Part shown: in pieces, positions 24,354-36,300 of the stretch
Numbering within the stretch: position 1 is the first letter of the stretch
How the letters are laid out: every line of letters starts with the position of its first letter
Assembly (NCBI RefSeq): GCF_002234675.1
Contig: NC_019876.2
Span: 28,719,196-28,783,195 of the forward strand
Source: Oryzias latipes
Taxonomy: Eukaryota; Chordata; Actinopteri; Beloniformes; Adrianichthyidae
Length of the DNA stretch: 64,000 bases
Direction: 5' to 3'
Position numbers and translations under genes: made by a program
Notes under the pieces: generated by a model
What the model saw: the letters and a program-made list of their open reading frames with translations, nothing else
The model's database searches: none
What the model was told of the DNA's origin: nothing

Positions 24354-25190
24354 CAGATAAATCCTGGTCAAATGCTTCCCAGACTCGAGCCGCACACTAT
24401 CCCCACGGTCGGGCGCACCTGAGTGTGGGAGCACAGCCAATCCGCCGTGGCGCTGCACTCCACTGACAACAGACAAACAGCAATCAGTACAATTTGTTCT
24501 GCAGGACATACATGTACAGTCATGCTGCTGCAGCAGGAGAACAAGGAGGAACCTTAAACCGTGTCTTTAGTCATCAGAGAGAACTTTCGTTACTGCCATT
24601 TAATATTATTTACACAAACACATTAGTGCAAAGACACAGAGGCACATATGTATCCTGCTGCACGTCTGAATGTAACAGCTGAAGTGGTTTCACTGTGAAA
24701 ACAGTGACTTGGTGTAAAGACACTAGTCTGACCTGCACATCCTCCCGTCACACTTCTTAAGAGCTTAGTCATCCTCACAGCTGAATGAAACACATAATAA
24801 ATAAAGAAAGAAATGATCCAAGTTGACCATAAATAAAGTGAAAACAGCACAACAACAAAACAAAGAAAGGTTGTGAAAAATGTCAGAGGCAGGTATCGAA
24901 CCAGCGAGCTTCTGCACCAAGGATTCCCCATTTATTTCAATGGAGGCAAAAATCCTGGAATATCTGGAAAAGTTCAAGGATTTGAAGGAGCAAAAGTCAT
25001 AGCTGGAAAAAGCTGAAAGAGCTGAACAGTTGAATAGCTGAATGGTTAAAATAGATGAAAAATTGTACATAAGTGTGTTTGCAGGTCTTTGATAAAAACA
25101 TTTTTCGGGCTCTAAACACACTAATACATGGTAGACTTTGATTTTACCTGAAAAACAATGTACACAGTGTACATCCCAGTACTAAAACAA
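24354..25190. other. Intergenic sequence between the receptors, no gene seen
   Basis: Short frames only; no family motifs. Confidence 0.35.
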
Positions 25191-25199
25191 CAGAAGAAT

Positions 25200-25610
25200 T
25201 TACTGTATACAGTCACAGTAAAACAGCAATGCTGCATCGTCTCCTCTGCTGCGGTCTGACCACAGCAGAGCAGGCCTGTGGACACGTACCATGTCCCAAA
25301 TGAGGACGTACCTGAGCCCTCTGGGCCGTCTACCTGATCTGGTGGAATGAGAGTGTTGTGTATGGAGGTCAAGGACTGTGATCAGGCGGTGTTGTAGGGT
25401 AGCGCGGTGATGGATGACGCCGTGGCACATGGTGACGTTTCCTCCGCGCTGGCTTTGGACTTCAACAATGGCCGGTTCCTTCCCCTCTGGTCCTTTCGGG
25501 AGGTTGAACCCAACCTCATCAACGAAGATGAACCGGTGGCTGCGTGACTCCCTGAAACACGCATGACGACATCAGAAATAGACATGCAGTGGTCACTGTT
25601 GTGCAGCACG
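25200..25610 (-). pseudogene. IS630-like (Tc1-related) transposase fragment
   Basis: The minus strand encodes SHRFIFVDEVGFNLPKG, then, after a short shift, QRGGNVTMCHGVIHHRATLQ and YVLIWDMVRVHRPALL. These are the first DDE aspartate block (FVDEVGFN), the 'RGGNVTLCAAIS' block and the second aspartate block ('VVWDNVSFHRA') of fish IS630-type transposases. The C-terminus of a similar protein is on the plus strand near 55860-55952. Asp-Asn is replaced by Asp-Met at the second catalytic position and the frame is broken. Confidence 0.65.
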
Positions 25611-25639
25611 ATCATAATGATTTCAATGTACAAATATGT

Positions 25640-26620
25640 GTAATTTACTGGAAACAGTGGTGAGCGTGTGCATCCATCGTGGGACTCACTCCCACATAGT
25701 TATATCGCAATCCTTTGACTCTTTCTGAAGTGCGTTCAAATGGCAGAAGTATAAATAATAAAATAAATAAATAAATATAAGAATGTAAAAAAATACATTT
25801 CAATATATTAAAAAAAAAAGATTTTTTTAAATAAAAAAAGCACAAACAGAAATAAATAAATCAATTAAAGTAAATAAATAAAAATGTATAAATTGTTCAT
25901 GAGACAACACAGGTTATCTTTCGTATTTTACTTTTTATTTCACTTAGGAAGAAGTAAATGAAAATGCACATGTTCAGGATTCTGGGGTCATCAAAGGGGG
26001 GGGGGGTTCAGCAGCAACAGGGTCGTTTGGGTGGAACTGCTGAGTGTCTCTGAGTAAAACCAGGACTTCCTGGGTTGTTGTGATATAAAAAGTTAACAGA
26101 TTCCTGACCTTTTCATGACAGCAGTGGATGCAGTTTACTTTTTTATGTACAGAAACATGAATGGGGGGGGGAAGGGGGGTACAGAGACAAAATTTAGAAA
26201 CATGAAAAAATAAGAGTCATTAGTAAAAAAAAACATTTGGGATATAAATATGAAAAAGTAAAGAGGCTGCTATGATACAAACCCTTTTATAAATCTTACA
26301 TTTGAAAGAAAGAACTGGCTAAAAAGGAATTGGAGAAACTTTACAATTAAACACTAAAAAAGGAGCTAATTTATTTTGAAAATGAGAAAAAAAAGCAGTA
26401 AATTTAGACTTTTTGGAGTCGCAAAAATCTTTGAAAAGTCATACATTAAGTATGTTTTAGACTTAATTTCCTTTTTTTTTTAAATAAAACTTAAAAGTAA
26501 ACTAGAAAATGGGTGGAAAAAGCAGTACATTTAGATAATCCTTGAAAAGTCACACATTAAGTATGTTTTATACCCAATTTCTTTGTTTTTTTTTTAAATT
26601 ATAAAGCATAAAAATAAACT
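25640..26620. repeat. AT-rich low-complexity DNA with an internal tandem duplication
   Basis: Contains AAATAAAT-type tracts at 25755-25890, G-runs near 25997 and 26164, and two copies (about 26390-26500 and 26513-26620) of a block with aaaagcagtaaatttaga, cacattaagtatgtttta and a T-run. No gene seen. Confidence 0.6.
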
Positions 26621-27543
26621 TAAAAATAAATGGAACTTAGTAGTCCAGCCACAGTTTCAGTAATGCTGGATTCAGAGGTGTTTTTCTGTAATGGAGCTGC
26701 ACATCAGGAAGGCTTAAAGCAAACACAAATATGCAAAGATTCAGGGTGGAGGCGACTCGGTTCACGTCCTCCTGACTGTTTCTCCCTTCCGTCAGCAGGG
26801 ACACAAAAACAACACTTATTTACACAAGCTGCAGCTTCCACACACTCTGGAAGTCAAACATACAGGACTAAAAAAAAGAAACAATGTCTTAATAAGATCT
26901 GCAAAAGTTATTGCAGAAATATGTGTCATATATTTGAGGAACAACAGAAAATATCCAGACGTGCACTACAGATAGCTTAGTACTGGAAATAAAGTGAAAG
27001 TGTCAGCTTCTTTTTCCAAGATAATATATTCCAGAGGATAACGTCATAAAGTCCTGAGATGTAAAACCCGAACAAAACCTCCAGCGTTCTCTTCACCTTT
27101 CACCTGAATCCACCAGGAGGGGGCGCCACTTCACAGCAGAGCCCCCTTCACAGAGAAAGTGAACGCAGTTCCGTTCAGAGGTTTACCAAATGCAGATAAT
27201 CCAAAGTCAGCAGACTGAGCGGCAGCGTTCATTGCCGTGTGCCCGTAGAGCAGCTGCCAGCGTTTCCAGGAAATGATGAATCGGCTGCATCCAACCCCAG
27301 CATCCGCTCCGCCTTTCTTTAAGGTAGCAGCAACAACGTAGCAGTTCTCCCTTTTTCGTGCTCTTCATCCACACTTTTCTAAGTACCTCCCTTTTTTGTC
27401 CCCAGAGGTTAAAGTTCAAGGCTAATCATGGCGATTGAGCCTCTTGCGGGGCTTGACCTGCAGAAGACGAAGCTGTAGGCCTCGCTGGGATGTTCCTCTG
27501 TAAACGGGATCCGCTTAAAAGTCCGGCTTCATCGAGCCGCCCG

Positions 27544-30500
27544 TCAGACGCTCTGCGGACACGGTCCGTCGCTGGCGAGGCAGATTTGGACGTCGTCGAC
27601 CTCTTCCTGGTTTGGGGTGGGCAGAGTGGTGGGCTGAGACAGAAGAGCAGAGCTGCGTGTTAATGGGGAGAACGACAAAAAGCCAGCAGCGCTTTTGTTC
27701 CAGACGCACCTTTAATGGATCCTTGGTTCCGTTCATCAGCTCCTTCAGCAGGTTGGAAGGGTACGGGACGTTGGGACAGATGATGTCCCTGTGCCTGCAA
27801 GCAGATGCAACGCTATGAGTCCGCTCACATTTTAGGTTACAATCCCAACAGTGGTACCCTTTCACGCCCGATCTTCCACTCTAGTCTTTACATTCTACCG
27901 TGACAAACTCAAGAACCCGCATTTAGCCCACTGTGTTCACACTGGACAAGCAGGGAGGGGCTTCTTCCCTTCCTACTTTTGACTTAGAGGTAAGAGGTTT
28001 GGTGCTAAACGTCAAAGAATTTTTTTTTCCGTCCGGTCCAACACCAAAGATTTTCAAATACGATTAAAATGAATAAAGTTTGGCCACGATTACAAAAGGG
28101 GTTTATTCAAATACATCGTTTGTCTGAAGATTCATAACCCCTGTTGTTAAAGTAAAATATGTCCAACACAAGATCTGTTTGCCCAGCTGTTGGACAGGAC
28201 AAGTTAATATAAATCTGGTGAAACTTGCTTTTTCTTTCACAGCTCCATTCATATATATGGAAACAAATTGCAATTATTGATCAATTTTTATGCGGTTGTT
28301 CCTTCTGTGAACTACAAGGACCGTCATCCATGCCTCGCAACCAAATCCGAGTCCCTGATTGGTCAAAGTTCTCCTGGTTTACCTTCCAACTCGCGTTCAA
28401 TGGCTGCGTGTTTTGTACGTAGAGCCACAGTTGTTGCTGCATCGGTGAAAGTTCGTATCATAAACGAACTTGCGTAGCTATGTGTAAACGCGAGTTTGGA
28501 ACGTGCATTAATGTGCATTTACATAGACTTTTTATTGGAACCCGACGCTTGAACGTGCGTTGCCGAGGGCGGTGTGACCATTGACTGCATCTGAGAACTG
28601 GACTGGGTGGCTCCGCCCCCTTGCATTCCAGACAGGAAGTGGCTCCAAGAAGCCAAAATCCCATAGACTTCTATAGAGAACTGAACAGCTGTTACTCTGT
28701 CATTCTATTGGTCAGAAGAACCTACAAAATGTACTTAGAATTATATTTATTTCATTACATTTTTTCTTAATCGCAAGTTATTCACATTACAAACGGACCA
28801 ATCAGACGCTTGCTGGCCCCTGGCTCAATGTTTAATTGACAGATTCTCCTGAGCCGCTTTCAGTGGAAGGGGGTGTGGACTTTGAACAAGCTCACTCCTG
28901 ATTGGTCACAGTAGTTGCCACAGAAACTCAGACCGACTCAGACCAATCACTGTCGTCTGGCTCCGCCCATACCACGGGAAAAACGGCGACAGAATTTGTT
29001 TCTGGACATAAGTCAGTTTCTACGCCCGCTCAGTCCAGTTCTATATACAGTCAATGGTGTGACCGCATCTGTAAAGGCTTAAATTTATGCAGAGTTGTTC
29101 CTGAACCAGCCACTAGATAGCAGTATTAGTCAGCCACAGGTACAGATGTTGTCTTTTCATACCTTCTGAAGCAGTAGATGGACAGCATGACGCAGAAGAA
29201 CAGGAGGATGGGAACAACGATGGCCGCCACGAGGCCTGCGTTGTAACATTTTGCAGAACCTATTATGGAAAACAAAGAAAAAAAAACTTCAGATATGAAG
29301 ACAAATTCTTAATTTTGCACCAAAAATATCTCTGAAAGTCTGTGAAGCAGTTTCCACAATGTTTCAGTGAGCACAAAGAGGAATCCTGACGACAGTTTCC
29401 TTCCTTTTATTAATTAACCATTTTTCTTTAATATATTTGAAAGGTCAGAATTTTGGGAATGAAGTCGAAATGAATGAAAAAAAATCTCTTTCTCAGATTA
29501 TTTATCAGATTATTTCTCCTCTTTTTCAGCTCCTAACTCAAAAGTCAGAGCGTTAAAAAATATTCTACAGTATTTAAGAAAACAGACGCATTTTTTTGAG
29601 AATTCTAACTTTTTACTCCTCATTTAATGTGAGAATAGAATCTAAAATATGACAGAAGTCATAAATGTGTTAAGAAATTATTTGTTTGCTTTTCTTTTTT
29701 CTTCATTTTATCTTATAGTTTCTGTTGTGCTTCAAACAATAAAAAAACTATATTTCCTTTAAACAATTTTAGGGTTTACTGATGTCTGCATACAAAAAAA
29801 GTTTGTGAACAGCCTTTAATACTACTTTTCTTTTATCATTATGAAAATGCATGTTTGTCCTGTTTAAATAATTTCATTTGCATGTTTGATTCTACTAAAG
29901 CATAACTTCTAATTATTTATATCTCAAACAGATTCTTCTCTTAACGGCAGTAATTAATCTTTGGAAGTTCCTGTTCAGCGTCAAAAGAAGCTTTAGGGAA
30001 CAACACTGCCCTCTAGTGGAACAAAAGGGAACTACAGAAACAGCCTCAATCATTCTATTTCTAAATAATTTTAACCCTTTTCAAAAATCTGTCGTTAGCT
30101 TTGAATTTTTTAACCCTTGTTTCCAGTCATCCAACTGTTTGGATTTGGATCGAGTTTCCATTTGGAAACCACAAATATTGAACCCGGATCTATCAATGAA
30201 TCTCTATCTATGACCTTTTTTCTTAGCTGCATGATATTTTTCTCTTTGTTCTGTTTCATTCCTTTCGTTCCTTTCATGAAGAGTAATGGAAAACATTAAA
30301 ATATTCTGTACACAACATACGTTTGCACATCTTCATAACAGGAATGGACAACAAAAATTCGTATTTTATTTCTATAATAAAGACCCACTCATGAAAATTG
30401 TCATTTTGGTGTTTTTAACGTGTTTTTGAAGCATTTTTCTCATGATGCATGAAGAAAATTTATATTAAACTTCCATTTGTGAGTATTTCCTTATCCAAAT

Positions 30501-33500
30501 CATTGGGATTTTCTGGATTATTTTTCCATTTTGCCTCTCATAGTTGAGGTTTACCTATGATGAAAATTGCAGGCCTCTCTCATCTCATTAGGAGAAAGAA
30601 TTTGCACCATTGGTGGCCGACTAAATCCCTTATTGTCCCGCCGTACCACCGGACTGAAAGTCAAACGCCAGTCACGTGCGCACGCTGTGACCTCCGGGAA
30701 CCGGGAGGAAGACGAGCTCCGTTAAGACACAGGTGGAAGGTTTCCAAAGGAATTTCTCTGGACACAACCAACAAACACTGAAGCCCAAAGAAGGTTGTGT
30801 GAGGATGACAAACGGCGCTCCGACTCACAACCTCCACCAAACCAATTATACGCGTCCCAACTCTGTTACTGCTGACGGAATAACAGTTTGTCCAGATGAA
30901 CATCAAACTGTGAGCTTTGACCTTCACGCCTGCGTTTTCGTCCTTCACCTGACCAAATGTCCATCCATGGAGGGAGAAAAAAACCCAACAGCAGGCCACA
31001 GGATGCTGAGCCAACCTGAAAGTGAACCAACTCTGACCTCAAAGCACGCCGCTGGAAAAGCTGCAAGGAAAACAAACTAACAAACAAACACAAGCCTCAT
31101 GAAGCGGGACAGTCGGCTGCAGTGACGTCCGATCTCCAGTAGGTGGAGCCACAGCACACAAACACGCCAGCCTCAAATGGAAAAGCAGCAGCTACTGCCT
31201 CCATGAAGCCAATTAATGAGTGAAATCTGCTTCATGCCAATCTGAGCATCAACTCATGTTTATAGCTTTCAGGGCTTCCAACCAGGTCAAGCCGCTGGTG
31301 TTTCTGCAGAATCAGATCCCACAAATACCGACAACACACCGAAAGTCTGAAAGTGCAAAGAGGAAACGTGCCTTCAATGCAGGAAAATGCCCTTTGACGC
31401 ACAGACTGGAACTACTGAACGCTCCTCTGCAGATGTCGTTCTCCTGTGAGGTTCTTTTTTCAGGACAAGGTTCTGGTACCAGGACCACTTGGTTTCATGA
31501 GTTGGACTAAAAACTTACAGGACGGTCACATTTAGTGTGCAAAAGCCATTCGGCCCACCGTGAAGCAGAAATAAAAGCAAAGTGGGGTCTGGATAGTTAC
31601 CGTATGTCTGCACAGAGCTGTTGACGCTGGATACATAAATGAGTTCGGGGGGTGCATACACTCGGTAATGAAACTCGTAGATGCAGCACGGGTCATACGA
31701 GATCCTTTGCGTGGGGATGCTTGATTGCAAATACTGAATGCAGAGAAAAAGAGACAGTCAGTGGAGCAACAACCGCTTTGGCAAACATTTTAGACAGCAC
31801 AAAAGAAGTAACACACAGAACTGAAAGGTGAAAGCGGCGTTTGGAACATGTTCTTGTGGCATATTTCCGATGATGGGAGACGTGCATCAAGAAAATTAAC
31901 ATCAAAATTCCCAAATCTATTTTTTAATTCACATTGTCGTAAATTCTGATGAAAAAGCCTATGTTGGAAAAAAATGTTCTTTGTGACGTTGAAAACACGG
32001 TTAGAGAGCCGGCAGCTCTCGTCTGAGCTGGAGTCAGGACAGCTCTGATTCTGCTCGCCATTTTTTCTGTCACCGCCAACATTAGCGGTGTTTACGGATG
32101 ATGGGAAGTGGGGCAGGCTTACTCTGCACAGTCACAACTCAGAGGTACGTTTCTAATGAACTCCTGCCACTCTGCAGAAACTACGTTCTAGAACACAACA
32201 GATTTTTTTAACAGGACATCATCCTGATTAAAAACCCACTGGGAACACTCTGGTTGTCCCAATTCCTTCTCTACTCACTATATATGGAGCGTTTGTCATT
32301 TTTACAGCCGTCTGAATCTACAATTCCAAAGTCCAGTGTCCTAGAAATTTCCCAGAAGTCTTTGCGAAAAACCAGTGTGCATTGATGCTCACTAGATTGG
32401 TGAATATAGACCACAATGCATTGCGTTGGAACAATTTTTGCAACAAAAAAAAAGTAATGCATTTTTTTTATGAAGCATTAATGTTTTCATCATCAGAACA
32501 CAATAGGCTCATGAATATCCGTCGTAAAACGCTCGTATCGATCAGGTTTTCACAAAATGACCCTTTTTTCAAAAACGTAGTGCTTTTAAAATCCAGCCAC
32601 TAATAGTTTCATGGTTGTTTGGGACTAGAGAAGGAATTTGGACAAAAGATTATCTGCTTTTTGCACATTGTCCACGTATGAAATGTCAGTCATCCGTGAT
32701 CCATGCGTGATCTACGTCATTCATACGTGTTTCTTGTGTTCATTGACGTACTCAGATGTCTGTCGAGGGTTTCAGCTGACGGGTTTTTTACGTGAATTCA
32801 TTCAACATTAATGGTCGGTTGAGAGTTTGAGTATTTTACGTGGTTCATATGTAATTATTACATAAATCTTGTACAATTGTGTGTGATTTTTGTGAGATGC
32901 ATCCACTAATGTGTGTCTTTCCAGGTTTGTCTAACAGACTTTTCATGCATGAACCACTGAGGTGTAACTTTTAGATCACGTATACGGCGCACAGATCACG
33001 TTCAGATGACATCATTGATGCATGAATCAAACACGGTTCATGTTCTACATTGGTTTACGTGTTCTTAGCGTGTTTTATTTGTACTTTTTCTGTGTTTTTT
33101 GACATGTTTCATTCCTGATACATCTGTGAACATTTCACCCAAAAATGAAACTTTTCTCACTTTGTCCTCGTGGATTCACGTATATTTTCATCGAAAACGT
33201 ACGTGGTGGCTGCGTGACTTCACCTCCATCAATCATGTCCTCGTCTTCAGTGCTGAGTCATTGATCAGCTTCATCATTCCTGACTGAGCACGTTCTGGAT
33301 TTTTACAATTCCAGCTTTTTATTTGCAATGCTTTTTTTATTTATTATAAACTACATGTGCGGTCCTGTAACAGGCGGGTGACCCGGTCAGGGCGTTCGCC
33401 GCCTTCATCCAACAGCAGACGGGTTGGCTCCAGGTGGGACGGCAAACCAAATGTTTACATGTTTTCTGCTTCAGAATTCCTGGTGTTTTCCCTGTTTTTT

Positions 33501-35936
33501 AGTTTTACTCCACGCTGTGTTGCCTCACGACTCTGCACAATGACACGTACCTTGGATGTATTGCATTCTTTGTACCACAGGTCAAACACCCAAACTGATC
33601 GGACCTCTGATGGCGTCCAGGTCAGCAGGAGCTTGTTTTTATCCTCTGTGATGTGTAGCGGCGGCACGCGCACGGCTGAAACAACGACAGAGAGCGCACG
33701 GTGAGGTGAACGGCACACGTCTGGAAGCCGGGCCGATCCGGAGGAGGCGGCACCCACCGCGCTCAGCTCTGAAGGTGTAAATCTGCGTGTCCGTCTCCAC
33801 CACCACACACACGTCTTGAGTGTCGTTCGTGTCGTTCAGGGAACAGGCGTACTCCTCGTCACTCGGCGTGCACTCCTTCAGTTTTTCCTCAAATCTCCCA
33901 CAATGCCTGGAGAAACAGCGAGAGCTTTAGTTAGGAGCATCGCCTTCTGCTTCCCACCGTTCCCGAGCACTTTCATGTCGGATTTGTTCTACTCCTTTAA
34001 GGCATCAAACCAACATTTGATGGCAAACTCGATTCCTTCTGACCTGTATTGAATCCTCAGTTTCTGAGTCGGGTTCCAAGTGCATTTCTTTGGCTGGTCC
34101 TCAAAGCATTTGAAGTTCTCCACGATCGGCACTGCAGGAAGCGGGGTGTTACTCATCGTCGCGTCTGCGCTCATTGTGCTGCTCGTTCCTCGGCGCGCTC
34201 TTACCGTGGGGCTTCTTTGTTTGGATGGTGATTTTTGCAGCTTGGCTTTTGCGTTGGGGATCGGAGCACTCCGCCGCCACGCTGAAACTCAACGGACCGG
34301 ATCTCAAGTCCTCTGAGAGGTAACGCTGGCTGTAGGTCCGGCTCACATTCCATTCCACTGACCCTTCCATCGACACCTGTGCATGCTGGGAGACGCAAGA
34401 CATCAAAGTCGGAGGAAGAAAAGACGTCTGCATGCATAAATATGCTAAAAGGATGTGCTGCGTCGCTTCAAATCCATTCATTTCTTTGCAAAAAACAAAA
34501 AAAAAGGAAAACATTTCTGATGAATTGGGCAAAATTAAAGCTGTGAGTCCAATTCATCCGTAATTAAACGATCAAATTAAAAAGTAACTCTGACATCAAA
34601 CTCTAAAAAATTAATAGAATTATCCTGCACTTTGATGTACACTATATTTTCATGTAGAATTTATTATTTTACCTTCTTTGTCAGATCTTCAATCCAGAAC
34701 ACAGGTTTGCAGTCGGGGGGCAGACCGGCGGGTCTTTGCCAAGACCAGGTCACTTGCAAAATAAAAGGGTCGAGCCACTCGTATCTAATGTTTGTGGGTG
34801 CAGGGAGGAAACCCGCTGTAAGGAGGAAGTCACAGCAAAAAGGAATGAGTCTCACATGTCCCACCGGGCCCTAAACACAACAGGGCCCCCGTTCCTGAGA
34901 GTGCAGGGCTCTGGAGGCTTTCAAGAGGAACCGAAGCTATTTGACAGCCACAGTAAAAGTAGGATAAACAGGTTAGGATGTCTCAGACAGACGGAGGAGT
35001 CCAGCAGGTTTTCTCCCGCTGACTGGGAGAGCTGCTTTTTACTTTCTTTTACTCTCCGAATGCCTTCTATTGGCCTCACATTCCGTTTTTTTTGTTCCTT
35101 TAATTTAAAAAAAACGATTTGAATCAAACGTAAACTGAAGAACACGTAGTTTATGATGATTTCCCCCAGTTTTTCCTCAAGTTTTTTTTAAAGCAGTGCG
35201 AACGTCAAGACGTTTTTATTTTTTTTTCTGTTTTGCTCTCATCGAGGCTCCATAGATGGCTCACCTGTACTCACATTCGGGTTTTTTCCCCCCCAAATTC
35301 TTCCCTGAACCCTTCAGACCTCCTGTCCCATCGACGGGCAGGTTTCTCTATAACATGTTTTCACATTCAGCTGCAACCAGATTAAGAACACAATTGCATG
35401 GATGGATGTTTTTTTTTTTAATCCATGGATTAGCTTCAAGTGTCACTTGTTTTGTTTTAGGCTGTTTCCTGTCAAGCAATAATTTGCGGAAGCTGAAAAA
35501 TGTCTGGGGCTTTCATGACTGCAGACTCTTTCGACTAATTATGATAGAAAAAGGCCTGATTGTTTTTAAGAAAATGATTCAAAAGAACTGCAGGATTTGG
35601 GATTCCTTATTTCTAAGGATCCATTAGTAATTATTTCACAACATAAAGTTGTTTAGGGGGAAATATATCTCATAAAAGTTGTTTTTCTGGTCTGTTTTAA
35701 ATCTAAATTTCACCAAATAGAGCAGAGTTCAAATGATCTGAAACACTTGGGTTTATTTTATCCTAGATTTAGACATAATAAACAAAATCACAATTATTTA
35801 ATCTATAAGGGATCATTCTGGCATTTCATAAAATAAAAATCATGCTGCACATACATTTCTGTTTACCTGTTTCGCTGCAGGTCACCGTAAAGGCGATGAA
35901 TAAAAGGAAGAAAACACCTCCAGGATAATGATCCAT
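27544..35936 (-). CDS. il13ra1: Interleukin-13 receptor alpha-1-like type I cytokine receptor B, 10 exons, 374 aa
   Basis: Exons in transcription order: 35936-35867, 34815-34673, 34376-34205, 34131-34044, 33906-33758, 33675-33551, 31733-31601, 29259-29163, 27794-27710, 27606-27544. All junctions are GT-AG and the sum is 1125 bases. Exon 1 is the signal peptide MDHYPGGVFFLLFIAFTVTC. Exon 2 is the first FNIII domain, with LQVTWSWQRPAGLPPDC close to IL-13Ra1. Exon 4 has C-x7-C-x-W (FKCFEDQPKKCTW). Exons 6-7 form the membrane-proximal FNIII domain, with no WSXWS (VSSVNSSVQTYG instead). Exon 8 has the transmembrane helix (LVAAIVVPILLFFCVMLSIY). Exon 9 gives box1 IICPNVPYPSNLLKELM, matching the 'FPPIPDPGKIFKEMF' region of IL-13Ra1. 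Exon 10 ends CLASDGPCPQSV. Adjacency to a dock11-like gene matches human Xq24. Human IL13RA1 is about 50 residues longer. Expected to form the type II IL-4/IL-13 receptor and signal through JAK kinases. Confidence 0.88.
27933..28575. mobile_element. MITE in receptor B intron 8, copy 1
   Basis: Left end gttcacactggacaagcagg. The right end read on the opposite strand starts ggtcacaccgccctcgg. Shares gcagggaggggcttctt and the 'gagtccctgattggtcaaag' type block with 60291-60590. It abuts the next MITE at about 28571. Confidence 0.6.
28571..29064. mobile_element. TIR MITE ('ccattgactg...agaactggac') in receptor B intron 8
   Basis: Left end ggtgtgaccattgactgc followed by gagaactggactgggtgg. The right end on the opposite strand is ggtcacaccattgactgt followed by tagaactggactgagcgg. 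That is about 45 bases of imperfect inverted termini. It ends roughly 100 bases before exon 8, the transmembrane exon. Confidence 0.7.
29300..31590. other. Receptor B intron 7, AT-rich, no feature assigned
   Basis: No exon is needed here, because the codon split at exon 7/exon 8 closes exactly (G|GT). This excludes a missed in-frame exon carrying WSXWS unless it is symmetrical. Only short frames are present. Confidence 0.5.
31830..32215 (-). repeat. Repeat family R1, copy in receptor B intron 6
   Basis: Shares the 'aacatgttc...gaagaaaatt' block and 'aactcctgccactctgcaga' with the minus-oriented copies at 14945-15425 and 58300-58700. The central block is deleted. Confidence 0.65.
32258..32645. 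mobile_element. TIR element, second copy of the family at 4540-5936
   Basis: Starts ttgtcccaattccttc and ends gaaggaatttggacaa, an almost exact inverse. The interior is in reverse orientation relative to 4540-5142 and lacks the pogo insertion. It lies in receptor B intron 6. Confidence 0.7.
32660..33220 (+). mobile_element. ACGT-rich TIR MITE family P, copy 1
   Basis: Begins near 'cacgtatgaaatgtcagtca' and ends near 'acgtacgtggtggctg'. The interior 'gtaacttttagatcacg'-like and 'gcgcacagatcacgttcaga' blocks are shared with copies at 43902-44780, 49912-50550 (both inverted) and 53914-54402. It sits directly beside the TIR element 32258-32645. Confidence 0.75.
34816..35866. other. Receptor B intron 1, no feature assigned
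   Basis: Polypurine/polypyrimidine patches and short frames only. Confidence 0.35.
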
Positions 35937-36300
35937 AATGCGTCAAAGCGCGGACGCGCGTCAAAACCCACGAGCGCTCAAGAAATCCCGGCGACGAGGC
36001 AGAAAAAAATTAAGAGGATAAAGGAAAAATATTACACATCCAATGAAATAACAAGAGGTGGGGTCCAAAGAGCATAAAAATGTGAAAACAAGCCCCAAAA
36101 CGCGGAGCGGACAGATTTGGATCCGCGCTCTTCGGTGGGTTGGAAGCGTCTGCCGGGAAGCACCCACGGAGCCGGAATGGGCGGAGCTACGGGGGCGGAG
36201 TTAAGGAGCCAACCTGGCTCCAGCGAAAGCTGCGTGGGAAGCGGGCTGCTTTTGAGGTCTGCCAGTGGGCTTAGCCCCAATTACGCATGCGCAGATGCAG
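35937..36300 (-). promoter_or_regulatory. Probable il13ra1-like promoter and 5' UTR
   Basis: GC- and CpG-rich relative to its surroundings, with 'gggcggagctacgggggcgg' at about 36180-36200 (two Sp1-type GC boxes) within 270 bases upstream of the ATG. No TATA motif was recognised. The transcription start was not located. Confidence 0.4.
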
